In this document: piece by piece, positions 10,270 to 20,900 of the stretch | Position numbering within the stretch: the stretch's first letter is position 1 | Layout: each line of letters begins with the position of its first letter | Source of the DNA: Gammaproteobacteria bacterium | GTDB taxonomy: Bacteria > Pseudomonadota > Gammaproteobacteria > Enterobacterales > Alteromonadaceae | Length of the DNA: 42,833 nucleotides | Assembly (NCBI GenBank): GCA_013373245.1 | Contig: JABXID010000005.1 | Location: 1-42,833 of the forward strand | Direction: 5' to 3' | The notes under the pieces: model-generated | Databases searched by the model: none | What the model saw: the letters and a program-made list of their open reading frames with translations, nothing else | What the model was told of the DNA's origin: nothing | Made by a program: the position numbers and the translations under genes

Positions 10270-11637
10270 TTGATTAACAACCTATTACCAGAAATAAAAC
10301 ACATCATTCGGTTAGCCGTTCCACTGTTTATTACTCAGCTTATCGCTGCTTTAATGATGTTTACCGATACCGTTATAGCGAGCCGTGCCAGCCACATTGA
10401 TATGGCTGCAGTTTCTATCGCAACTGGACTTTGGTATCCGGTAATATTTACAGCGCAAGGACTAATGATTTCAGTTACGCCTGTGGTAGCGCAATTGTTT
10501 GGGTCGAGTAAAACGCACACTGAAAATAACGCCGAAATGGTATCGACTGTTTATCAAGGCGGGTACCTTGCGGTTATCGCAACAATCTTTATTGTCGGTT
10601 TATATCAACTCGTCGACATTCCTGTTGCAGCGCTAAACCTAGAACCCGAGCTGAATGAAAAAACTCTCGGCTATTTGGGTTACGTTATTATTGGTGTTTT
10701 ACCAACCATCCTATTTTTTGCATTGCGTGGATTTTGCGAAGGTGTCGGGTTAACTAAGCCGGCGTTAGTAGTCAGCGCCATTGCAGTTATTGCCAACGTA
10801 CCTTTGAATTACATCTTTGTATTTGGCTATTTTGGAATGCCGGAATTAGGGGGCGCAGGCTGCGGTTTAGCAACTGCAATAGTTCAGTGGTTAAGTTTTA
10901 TCTCATTGTTAATATATTTTTCAGTGTCAAAAAAACTAAAGCCGTACCAGCTTTTCTCGCACGCACAAAAACCACGATGGCAAAGTATCAATAACCTGAT
11001 CCGAATTGGGACGCCAATAGCGTTTTCGGTATTTTTTGAAACTACACTTTTTGCCTGTATGTCATTATTTATCGCCCCGCTTGGTGCAATAGCAGTTGCA
11101 GGACACCAAGTCGCTTACAGTTATAGCGCTGTAGTATTTATGGCTCCGTTGAGTTTAGCTATGGCGGCAACTATTAGAGTCGGCTATTTAAAAGGCGCGC
11201 AAGATTGGGTTCAACTTAGGCGTTGTATTAAGGCATGTTTTTCACTGGCAGTGGTATTCGGCACTTTGGTTATGTTGACCACTTACACAATGAAAGATCA
11301 CATCATCGCATTATATACCGATGAACCTTCAGTCGTGGCTCTAGCTGCAAGTATTTTGGTGATCACCGCTATTTATCAATTACCCGATGCGTTTCAAGTC
11401 ATGTCGGCTAGCATCTTCAAAGGTTTAAAGGTAACCAAACCTTTATTTTACATAACTTTCATCGCTTATTGGCCAATTGGTTTTGCCCTTGGTTATGTAC
11501 TTGGTAGAACAGATTACATAGTTCCTGCAATGGGAGCTCAGGGGTTTTGGGCTGGGGTTGTTGTAGGACTTACCTGCGCATCACTAATGTTTATCGTTAC
11601 ACTTCGAAAAACCATGCAAAGGTTTCCACGCCATTAA
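10270..11637 (+). CDS. MATE family multidrug/Na+ antiporter
   Basis: 455 aa with 12-TM pattern; TTG start; IRLAVPLFITQLIAALMMFTDTVIASRAS, GAAGCGLATAIVQW-like repeat halves. Confidence 0.92.
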   Translation: MINNLLPEIKHIIRLAVPLFITQLIAALMMFTDTVIASRASHIDMAAVSIATGLWYPVIFTAQGLMISVTPVVAQLFGSSKTHTENNAEMVSTVYQGGYLAVIATIFIVGLYQLVDIPVAALNLEPELNEKTLGYLGYVIIGVLPTILFFALRGFCEGVGLTKPALVVSAIAVIANVPLNYIFVFGYFGMPELGGAGCGLATAIVQWLSFISLLIYFSVSKKLKPYQLFSHAQKPRWQSINNLIRIGTPIAFSVFFETTLFACMSLFIAPLGAIAVAGHQVAYSYSAVVFMAPLSLAMAATIRVGYLKGAQDWVQLRRCIKACFSLAVVFGTLVMLTTYTMKDHIIALYTDEPSVVALAASILVITAIYQLPDAFQVMSASIFKGLKVTKPLFYITFIAYWPIGFALGYVLGRTDYIVPAMGAQGFWAGVVVGLTCASLMFIVTLRKTMQRFPRH

Positions 11638-11670
11638 CCTTTAATCAGTTATCCAGCCTCACTTAAATTA

Positions 11671-11700
11671 AAAAGCCAACGTTTAGTCGTTGGCTTTTTA
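11671..11700. terminator. Bidirectional terminator between convergent MATE and RND genes
   Basis: AAAAAGCCAACG-tttagt-CGTTGGCTTTTT perfect 12-bp stem. Confidence 0.88.
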
Positions 11701-11727
11701 GTTTATAAGTTGTTAATTAAAGCGATA

Positions 11728-14700
11728 TCAAGCCCGCACTTCTTCACTGGTTATTGCCGCATCACTCTTATTAGAAAGTTTAGCGATAAACTTTTCTAAT
11801 AAAATGTAATTAACGGGCACCAAAATTAACGTGATCAGCGTCGCAAAGATTATTCCGAATCCTAGTGAAACAGCCATTGGGATCAAAAACTGTGCTTGAG
11901 TCGACTGCTCAAATAACAGCGGCATTAATCCAATAAATGTTGTCAAACTGGTTAACATCACCGGTCGGAATCGCGCTGCTCCGGCAGTCGACACCGCTTC
12001 AATAAGTGCCATTCCCTCAGCGCGCTTTTTATTTATGTAGTCAACTAACACGAGGGAATCATTAACGATAACACCAATCAAGGCCAACATTCCGAGCAAA
12101 CTCATAATAGTCAAATCCATACCCATTATCCAATGCCCAATGATAGCCCCCAACACACCAAACGGTATCACACTCATTACCGCGACAGGCTGCCAATAAG
12201 ATTTAAACGGTATCGCTAACAAACAGTAAATTATAAAGAAGACAAATAATAATCCCCAATACAAAGAGCCGAACGATTCACGTTGTTCTTTCGCTTCTCC
12301 TTCTAATGAATAAGAAAGCCCAGGGTATTGGCCAACAAGTTCGCTTAAGTATTGAGATAAATCAGAGTTAATCACTGTCATATTCGCTTGGGATTTATCA
12401 ACATCGGCAGTGACATTTAAAACTCGATAACGATCAATGCGATTTATGGTCGATGGGCTTTGTCCCGGATACAAGGTCGCAACGTGAGACAACGGTACCT
12501 GACCGCCTTGCGGGATCGAAATCATCATTCGTTCTAGCGTTGATAGTGCTTGACGCTCTGACAACGGAAGTCGCACCATGACCCTAACGTCATCACGACC
12601 ACGCTGAATACGCTGAACTTGTGCGCCAAAATACGCGGTACGTACTTGGCGACTAATGTCACTGCGAGTTACACCGAGCGCATGCCCTTGCTCTGTTAGT
12701 TCAATTTGCAATTCTTGTTTACCGTTTGACATGCTGTCGGTTATGTCAAACACTACTGGATAAGTTGCCAATCGTTGTTTAACTTTTTCCGCGGCTTCTT
12801 GCAGCAACTCAATCGATGTTGCCGATAGTTGAATATCTATTGGATCGGAGCTTCGCCCTATTTCCGCCCTGAATGCTAGAGATTCAGCCCCAGGGACCTC
12901 GCCAATTAACCTGCGCCATTCGCCAACCAGTTCACGAGAACCAATTTTCATTTCACGTTGTTCTGGCGGTGTGATCTCAAATCGAACACTGCCTTCATGT
13001 GTTGCGCCGCCGCGGCCACCTGAACGAGATAAAATATTTAATACTATTGATTCCCCGTTTTCATCAACGTATTTATCCCGAATGATCTCCGCTTGTTTTG
13101 AAATGTGCTCGACAAACTTGTCAGTCACCTCAAACGGCGTACCTGTTGGCATGGTCAAATTGACTCGAACGGTTTCACTTGGAATTCTTGGAAAGAAAAT
13201 AAATCGAGTCCAGCCCGTAATAATTAGCGCCACAATGATAACAAACGCACTGACAAACAAGGCGACAGTTGTACCCTTATTCCGCAATGCTCGATTTAAT
13301 TGAGGCTGGTAATACTTCAAAATGACACGCTCAAAGCCATCGGCGAAATTTTGCTGTAATTGCTGCAATCGATTAGGTTTCGATTCGTCACGCATTTTTA
13401 TGTATTTCAAATGCGCTGGTAATACAAATTTTGATTCAATTAACGAAAATAATAAAACCGGAATGATAACAACCGGTAACTGGCCAAACAAAGCTCCGCG
13501 GTTACCTTCGATAAATGCCAAAGGCAAAAACGCCACCACCGTAGTTAATACCCCAAAGGTTACGGGTGTTGCTACTTCTTGCGTACCCAAAATAGCGGCT
13601 TCTTCTGCACTTTTGGCAGTTTTCATCCTTGAATACACATTTTCACCCGTCACGATGGCATCGTCGACCACTATTCCCAGTACAAGAATAAAACCAAACA
13701 AGCTCATGATATTTAATGATATATCGAAAAACGGCATGACGATAAACGCGCCCATAAATGAAACTGGAATACCAACAAACACCCAAAACGCAACTGATGG
13801 TCGTAAGAATAACGTGAGTAATAACAACACCAAAAAACCGCCTTGCAGCGCACTCGATGTCAATGTTGCCAAACGCTTTTTAACTATTTCTGAATCGTCA
13901 TCCCAGAAGCTCAATTCATAACCAACCGGCAAAGAACCTTGTTTTTCTTTTATGTATTCTTTTACTTTATCTGCTACTTCAATAGCGCTTTGATCACCGA
14001 TGCGGTAGATAGATATAAACGCCGCTTGTTTGCCATTAAAACGAGTTCGAATTGGCGATTCTTCAAAACCATCGGTAATAGTTGCGACGTCTTCTAAACG
14101 AATAATGCTGCCGTCTGCATTTTGTTTCACGACGATATTGGCAAATTCATCTTTTCGGTAAGCTTGCCCTTTAGAACGCAATAAGATGTCACCACCGCTG
14201 CTTTTCAAATTACCTGCAGAAACATCAATAGAACTGCTAGAAATAGCGTTCGATAGTTGGTTTATCGTTAAGTCGTATTGACGAAGTTTATGTTGAGACA
14301 CTTCAATAGCGATTTCATAGTTTCGTACGCCACTTAGCGATAACTGTGTTATACCGGGTATGCGCAACAACTCATCTCGAACAAGCTCAGCATATTCACG
14401 AACTTCCAGTTCACCATAATCACTAGCGATGGTTACGGTTATTACGTCTCTGATCCTTTGGTTTATCGACACCACGGGTTTTTCGGCTTCAGATGGAAAA
14501 CTATTAATAGAATCAACGCGACTTTTTATGTCAGCCAATAATTCTCTTGCATCGTAATTGCTATCAACTTCAATTCTGACATTGGCACGCCCCTCTGAAG
14601 AATGACTGGTAATTTTTTCGATACCTTCCAAATCTTGCACAGACTCTTCAATTCGAATTGCTATGCCTTTTTCAACATCTTCCGGCGTTGCACCACGCAA

Positions 14701-14847
14701 ACTCATATTGACGGAAATAACGTCCGATTCAAACGATGGAAAAATCTCTAACGGGATGCGACTAGACAGCGAAAACAAACCGATAAGTAAAATACTGATT
14801 AGCAGCAAATTTGCTGCCACGTGATTACGTGTGAACCAAGCTATCAT
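11728..14847 (-). CDS. RND efflux permease (HAE1-type)
   Basis: 1039 aa; GRSSDPIDIQLSA, VLGIVVDDAIVTGENVYSRM, PVMLTSLTTFIGLMPLL; two RND halves. Confidence 0.95.
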   Translation of the reverse strand: MIAWFTRNHVAANLLLISILLIGLFSLSSRIPLEIFPSFESDVISVNMSLRGATPEDVEKGIAIRIEESVQDLEGIEKITSHSSEGRANVRIEVDSNYDARELLADIKSRVDSINSFPSEAEKPVVSINQRIRDVITVTIASDYGELEVREYAELVRDELLRIPGITQLSLSGVRNYEIAIEVSQHKLRQYDLTINQLSNAISSSSIDVSAGNLKSSGGDILLRSKGQAYRKDEFANIVVKQNADGSIIRLEDVATITDGFEESPIRTRFNGKQAAFISIYRIGDQSAIEVADKVKEYIKEKQGSLPVGYELSFWDDDSEIVKKRLATLTSSALQGGFLVLLLLTLFLRPSVAFWVFVGIPVSFMGAFIVMPFFDISLNIMSLFGFILVLGIVVDDAIVTGENVYSRMKTAKSAEEAAILGTQEVATPVTFGVLTTVVAFLPLAFIEGNRGALFGQLPVVIIPVLLFSLIESKFVLPAHLKYIKMRDESKPNRLQQLQQNFADGFERVILKYYQPQLNRALRNKGTTVALFVSAFVIIVALIITGWTRFIFFPRIPSETVRVNLTMPTGTPFEVTDKFVEHISKQAEIIRDKYVDENGESIVLNILSRSGGRGGATHEGSVRFEITPPEQREMKIGSRELVGEWRRLIGEVPGAESLAFRAEIGRSSDPIDIQLSATSIELLQEAAEKVKQRLATYPVVFDITDSMSNGKQELQIELTEQGHALGVTRSDISRQVRTAYFGAQVQRIQRGRDDVRVMVRLPLSERQALSTLERMMISIPQGGQVPLSHVATLYPGQSPSTINRIDRYRVLNVTADVDKSQANMTVINSDLSQYLSELVGQYPGLSYSLEGEAKEQRESFGSLYWGLLFVFFIIYCLLAIPFKSYWQPVAVMSVIPFGVLGAIIGHWIMGMDLTIMSLLGMLALIGVIVNDSLVLVDYINKKRAEGMALIEAVSTAGAARFRPVMLTSLTTFIGLMPLLFEQSTQAQFLIPMAVSLGFGIIFATLITLILVPVNYILLEKFIAKLSNKSDAAITSEEVRA

Positions 14848-16292
14848 TAGGCGTTCTCACTCTGTTTATTAGCGTTTTGGCTGTTTAATGAAGCTTTATC
14901 TACGCCTTGCTGACGTTTTGACTTTAGTTGCTCAAACATCTGTTCTGGACTGATCCCTTGTTGTTCAGCCATCTTTTTTATTCGTTGCTGACGTTTCTCC
15001 GGCAATTCTGACAGGGTTTGAGGCGCCTCCCGGTTATCCGTCATCAAACGTTTATTTTGACCTGAAATCGATACTGGGGTTCCTGAGCTCACTCGTCCAA
15101 GTGGCGTAACAACCAGTTGTTCACCAGTCGACAAACCGCTTTTAACAATTGCGTCCGTTTCGTTTTTCCACAAAAGCTCTACATTTCGTCGTTTTAGTAA
15201 GTTCTCCTCAACGACATAAACGTACGAACCTTGGTATATTGCATTATTGGGGATCACGATGGCGTTTGGCATTAAACGTCCTGCGATTTGAGCTTGCAGA
15301 TATTGACCAATTTTAATGGCAAGCTCACTTTTTGAGTCTTTTCTATATGGGTCTTCGATTTGAGCAACCACGTAAAGCTGCTGAGATGAGCTATCTATTG
15401 CGCCTTCCGTTCGAACTAATTGTCCAATCCAGCGTTGATCTACACCAAATGTTGAAGTAAATACAACTTTAGCGTTAGTTCCATCGTCTAGATCTGAAGA
15501 TTTACGATACTGTTCAGGAAGGTCTAATAGTGGTAAATCCTGATTCTTAACCGGCAAACGAATTTCGACTAAGTCCGTAGCATATATGGTTGCTAACTGT
15601 GTATTTGACGAAATTACCTGACCAATATCCACTTTTTGATTTAATACGCGTCCAGCGTATGGTGCAACAACGCGTGTACGCTCTAGTCTTAACTTAGCTT
15701 TTTCTAACTGAGCTTCTGCCGAATATAACCTAGCTTTTGCAGCTTCTAATTGTGGTTTTCTTAACACAAGATCATTAGGCTCACCGTCCTTGCCAAGGCG
15801 TTTCCAATCGACCAGAGCTTGCTCAGCACGCGCTTTCTCTTCAGTTAACGCTTGTTGTGCGTCTAATAAACTTGCCTTTGCAATTTTTACGTCTGAAAGA
15901 TAATCTCGATCATCGACCTTTAGCAATGTTTCACCTTGTTCAAAAAATCTGCCTTGGCGAAAATTATCACTTATATAGGTTATTTGTCCGTTCACTTGCG
16001 ATACCAAATTAGTTTCTGTGCGCGGTTGTACTGTGCCAAAGCTATCGATATTAACCTGATACAGTTGAGCCTCAAGTGACTTAACATCCACGGTCATTTG
16101 TGGCGCTTTAGACGGTGCTCGACGTTTTGCCGTTGGCGGATTTGAAGTTATGATCTGAGCAACTATTACGGTTGCGACTAAAATGGCTACAGGCATTAAA
16201 AATCGTTTTGACTTTAGGTTATTGATCATCTTTTTAGTCCGCTCATTGTCATTCGACATTGTGTTTGAATTGTGTTGTGAAGAAGGAGTCAT
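14847..16292 (-). CDS. RND efflux periplasmic adaptor (MFP)
   Basis: N-terminal TM, GQVISSNTQLATIYATDLVEIRLPV, hairpin and lipoyl domains; coupled to neighbours with 1-bp stop/start overlap. Confidence 0.93.
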   Translation of the reverse strand: MTPSSQHNSNTMSNDNERTKKMINNLKSKRFLMPVAILVATVIVAQIITSNPPTAKRRAPSKAPQMTVDVKSLEAQLYQVNIDSFGTVQPRTETNLVSQVNGQITYISDNFRQGRFFEQGETLLKVDDRDYLSDVKIAKASLLDAQQALTEEKARAEQALVDWKRLGKDGEPNDLVLRKPQLEAAKARLYSAEAQLEKAKLRLERTRVVAPYAGRVLNQKVDIGQVISSNTQLATIYATDLVEIRLPVKNQDLPLLDLPEQYRKSSDLDDGTNAKVVFTSTFGVDQRWIGQLVRTEGAIDSSSQQLYVVAQIEDPYRKDSKSELAIKIGQYLQAQIAGRLMPNAIVIPNNAIYQGSYVYVVEENLLKRRNVELLWKNETDAIVKSGLSTGEQLVVTPLGRVSSGTPVSISGQNKRLMTDNREAPQTLSELPEKRQQRIKKMAEQQGISPEQMFEQLKSKRQQGVDKASLNSQNANKQSENA

Positions 16293-17719
16293 CAGTTACC
16301 TCCCTGATTTTTATCATTTGCAGGTAACAACGCAGCAAAGTCACCGCCTAAATTAACGTATAGTTCAAGTTGGCTGGCTAATGTTTGATACTTTAGATTG
16401 ATTAAATTGCTTTGCGCGTTAAACGCTCTACTTTGAGCATCTAATACGGTTGTATAACTGACTAACCCTTTTAGGTATTGTTCAAATGAAATCTGCTCAG
16501 CTAATGCTGCACTTTCCGATGCTTGTTCATTGGCCGCCATACTTAGCCTTAAGTTTTTCGTTCGGGTAATTCCGTTTTCTATCTCTGAAAACACAGTATG
16601 CAATGTTTCTAAATAGGCTTGCTCTGTTGATTTGACTCTTAAACGAGCCAACTCTTCATTAGCCGATAAGCGACCGGCATTAAAAATCGGCGCTGAAATA
16701 CTGCCAATTAATGACCAACCTAAACTGTTTGATAACAAATCCGATAATTCTTGGCTTGCATAGCCCGTACTTGCTGTAAAGCTTACACTAGGAAAACGCT
16801 GTTTATGACTGTAAGCCAATGCTGCATCTTGCGCCATCAGTGCCATCCACTGGCTTTGAACGCGTGGGTTGTTTTTCACCACATCGCTCGGAATACCAAG
16901 AGGCATATCAAGAGTGAAATTAGGCAACTCATTTGTTGCTACTTCTACCAAACCGGCGGGATAATCTCCTAGCAAAAACTCTAATTGACGAAGACTCGAC
17001 GCTAAACGGGTTTGTTGGCTAGTAACTTTTGCTTGTTCTGTGGCAAATTGGTTTCTTGATAAGTACACATCTAGCGCAGTATTTATACCTGATTCATAAC
17101 CTGACTCTATAACAGCCAAATTTTGTTCGACATTGCGTAATCTTTTTTCTGAAAGGAGCAGTTGCTGTCTAGACTCAACGACTTGATACCATGCCAATGC
17201 AACATTTTTTACCAATTCATTTGTCTGCTGACGAACGGTCGCTAACTGTGCTGCATATTCGAGGTTTAACTGCTGCTCGTAATCACTTAATTTGCCCCAA
17301 ACATCCAGTTCGTATCGCGCTGACAAACCTATATCTGAACTATCAGTGTGAGCTTCTGTGATGGAATTTTTACGTGTGCCTGTGCTAAAACTTAAATCAA
17401 CCGAAGGCCAAAAGCTTGCACCATTTGCGATGATCCTTTGTTTGGTTTGCAATAGATTTAGTTTGCTTTGTTGCAGAGCGTAATTGTGTTCAAGGGCCTT
17501 TTTAATAAAAGTTTGCAGATCTTCATCTATCGCCTGTTTTAGCCAAGCGTTACTGATTGCCGTCATTTGATTATTAGTGGTTGGTATATGAGAAGACCAA
17601 TTACTAGGCAAAGGGAATTTTTCTGGTGTTATTTCAACGCCGGATGGCGCAGTGCAAGCGCTTAACACTGAAATAACAAAACTCGCAGATAAGGTTCTGC
17701 GAATATTAATAAACGACAT
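16292..17719 (-). CDS. TolC/NodT-family outer-membrane efflux lipoprotein
   Basis: Lipobox-like LSAC after signal peptide (MSFINIRRTLSASFVISVLSAC, ATG at 17719); OMF repeats; listed ORF begins at 17779. Confidence 0.92.
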   Translation of the reverse strand: MSFINIRRTLSASFVISVLSACTAPSGVEITPEKFPLPSNWSSHIPTTNNQMTAISNAWLKQAIDEDLQTFIKKALEHNYALQQSKLNLLQTKQRIIANGASFWPSVDLSFSTGTRKNSITEAHTDSSDIGLSARYELDVWGKLSDYEQQLNLEYAAQLATVRQQTNELVKNVALAWYQVVESRQQLLLSEKRLRNVEQNLAVIESGYESGINTALDVYLSRNQFATEQAKVTSQQTRLASSLRQLEFLLGDYPAGLVEVATNELPNFTLDMPLGIPSDVVKNNPRVQSQWMALMAQDAALAYSHKQRFPSVSFTASTGYASQELSDLLSNSLGWSLIGSISAPIFNAGRLSANEELARLRVKSTEQAYLETLHTVFSEIENGITRTKNLRLSMAANEQASESAALAEQISFEQYLKGLVSYTTVLDAQSRAFNAQSNLINLKYQTLASQLELYVNLGGDFAALLPANDKNQGGN

Positions 17720-17863
17720 AAATGTACAGTTCCATTTTATGTTTGTATGACAAAATAAATAAAGTAAAGACTTAAGCAATTTACTGGCCAGCCGTTCAAC
17801 GCCAATAATGAAGGGCTACGGAGAAAAACAATCAGAAATTGGTCTTTTAATCAAAAAGATAAT

Positions 17864-17899
17864 TCCTGATATCAGGATACGAAATTCCCGATATCAGGA
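17864..17899. promoter_or_regulatory. Paired palindromic operator-like sites upstream of RND operon
   Basis: TCCTGATATCAGGA (17864-17877, perfect) and TCCCGATATCAGGA (17886-17899, one mismatch), 22 bp centre to centre. Confidence 0.6.
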
Positions 17900-17963
17900 T
17901 CATCTAGATCTCTTTTATTTAGTATCTTGCAATACCAACTAAATAAAACAAAAAATGTACGGG

Positions 17964-20900
17964 TTAATCCTCATCCATTAAAGTCATTAGCGACGTATTA
18001 CCACCTGAGGCAGTTGTATCGACACTAATCGTCTTCTCAGTAACAAGTCGTTGGATCAAGTTATCGTTATATTCTGCAGTTATACAAGGCAAAATAGCAC
18101 CACTTCGTTGAGCTAACTTATGTGTCATATATGCACTTCGGTGACTTTTCGAGTCAATAACCACACCGGCTAACGCTTCATGAGCCAATAATGGTTGTAT
18201 GTGTTTAAGTCGGGCTACTTGGAAAATACCTTTGCTAACACCCGTTTTTTCAAACATTTTTTCGACTTCAATCGCCTCTTCAAAAAACACATCTGATACC
18301 ACAGCAATAACTGTATTGCCGGTTGATAAAGCGGTAACAATTGACATTAACCAATAGTGGAAAGTTACGTCTTTATCGGCGAAACACACCAAAATACCAC
18401 GAGGCTCCAAATAAAGTGTATTCGACTCACCTGTTGGCCCTGGCAGCACGGTCGGCTTTTTCATTTTTCTTTCAACACTTGTAATTTGTTTACGCGCCGT
18501 AGCGAGTGTGGCATCCAAGTCGTCTGCAAACTCTTGTGTGTGTTCGATATCAGCAATATTAGCTAATAAACGACGAACATATGAGATTCGGTCATTAAGG
18601 CTAGTTAAACGCCAATTGGTTTCGACCGCTTGTGCCTTTTGCATCAATTTAGTTGCCGTGATGATAGCTTTGTCATCGGTTTCTAATGACGGATCATCAA
18701 GCTTAAGTTCGTCTTCAGATGGCGTTGATACCTCTTTCATTAATCTTGGCAAGTAGTTTGGACCACCCGCTTTAGGGCCTGTGCCAGATAAGCCTCGTCC
18801 ACCGAACGGTTGAACACCGACAATAGCGCCGATCATATTACGGTTAACATAAATATTACCGGCTCTTGAACGCTGCGCTAAATCAGCTACGCGTTGTTGA
18901 ATTCGACTATGAACGCCCATTGTTAAACCAAAACCGGTAGAGTTAATTTGCTCTAACACCTTATCGATTTCTTTGCCTTTAAATCGAATAACATGAACAC
19001 AAGGGCCAAATACTTCTTTGGTAAGGTGGTCGATGCTTTCAATCTCATAAAGTTTTGGCGCAAAGAAATAACCATTGTCAGCTTCACTGCTTAATTCACA
19101 TTCGTAATGCAAAATACCGTTATCTTTCATGTATTCGGCGTGCGCGTTTAACGTATCTAGTGCTTTTTGATCGATAACCGGACCAACGTCCGTGGATAAC
19201 ATAGCAGGATCGCCCACATGTAATTCTTTCATCGCGCCTTTGATCATACGGATAATGTTATCCGCGATATCTTCTTGCACAAACAACACTCGTAAAGCTG
19301 AGCAACGTTGGCCAGCACTTTGGAAGCCCGACGCGATAACATCGTCCACCACTTGCTCAGGAAGTGCCGTAGAGTCAACTATCATACAGTTCTGACCGCC
19401 TGTCTCTGCAATCAATGGAACTTGCTCACCGCCACGTTCCGCTAGTATTTGAGAAATCAAAGTACCAGTTTGTGTTGAGCCCGTGAACATAACCGCAGCG
19501 ATACGATTGTCCGGTAAAAGTGTACTACCCACATCTGAACCCGGCGCAATCACTGTATGAACAACGTCTTTTGGTAAGCCACATTGATTCATAATTTCAA
19601 TCGCACGTTTTGCAATTAAACTGGTTTGTTCCGCAGGTTTTGCAATAACCGTATTACCCACCACTATAGCCGCTGCAACTTGTCCAATGAATATTGCTAG
19701 CGGGAAGTTCCATGGACTAATACATAAAACAACACCACGTGCTTCTAAACGATCATCTTCCACCAATTCTTTTGCACGCGCCGCGTAATAACGTAAAAAG
19801 TCGACCGCTTCGCGTACTTCGTCAATACTGTCTTGAGTTACTTTACCCGCCTCTTTAATACATAACGCAATTAACTCAGGCATGTTTTCTTCAAGGGCGT
19901 CAGCAGCGTCTGTTAAGATTTTGCATCGGCTGTCTATGTCCGTTTTAGACCAACCAGCAAAAGCATTATCTGCTTCATCTAACATCACTAACATTTGTTC
20001 AGGTGTTGCGTATTGGTGATACCCCACCGCTTGTTCCAAATTTGCAGGGTTTTTAACTGGCACAAATGGCAGCTGAAGCTCTTCGCCAGTTAAGCTATTC
20101 GCTTCAAACCAAGTGTCTAGCCGCTCTTTCAACTCAGTAATTTGTGGAATGTCAGTTAAATCTATACCTTTAGAGTTAAGACGTTCCTCGCCATATAATT
20201 CGATAGGTAATTGGATTTGGTTGTTATAAATATTTTTAAGCCCATGTGTACGCTCGACTGGGTCTTCAAGCAGTTCTTCAACCGGCTTTTCAACATCGAC
20301 TATGGCGTTAACAAACGAAGAGTTTGCACCATTTTCTAACAATCGGCGAACCAAATAAGCTAGTAAATCTTCATGTTCGCCTACCGGTGCATAAACTCGA
20401 CATTGGATGTTTTGCTGGGTCACAATTTGGTCGTACAAGGTATCGCCCATTCCGTGCAAACATTGGAACTCAAACCCTTCTTTATCGTCGCCTGCCAACT
20501 CTAATATAATCGAAGCTGTGTAAGCGTTATGCGTGGCAAATTGCGGATAAATGGTATCGCGATACTCTAACAATTTATTTGCACAGGCGTGATATGACAC
20601 GTCTGTAGAGGATTTTCTGGTAAATACAGGGAAGTGTTCTAAGCCATCTTTTTGCGCGTTTTTAATTTCAGTATCCCAGTATGCACCTTTAACCAAACGA
20701 ACCATAATTTTGCGGCCTACACGTTCAGTTAATTGACGCAACCATTCGATAACAAACAAGGCTCGTTTTTGGTATGCCTGTACGGCTAAACCAAAACCGT
20801 TCCAGCCGGCAAGGTCTTCATCTGAAAATACTAATTCTATAATGTCGAGGGAAATATCTAAACGCTCAGATTCTTCAGCGTCAACAGTCAAACCAATATC

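Noticed and set aside
13322-13921. 199-aa plus-strand ORF antisense to the RND permease
   Set aside because: Mirrors the codon structure of the sense gene; composition artefact with no start signal or family resemblance.
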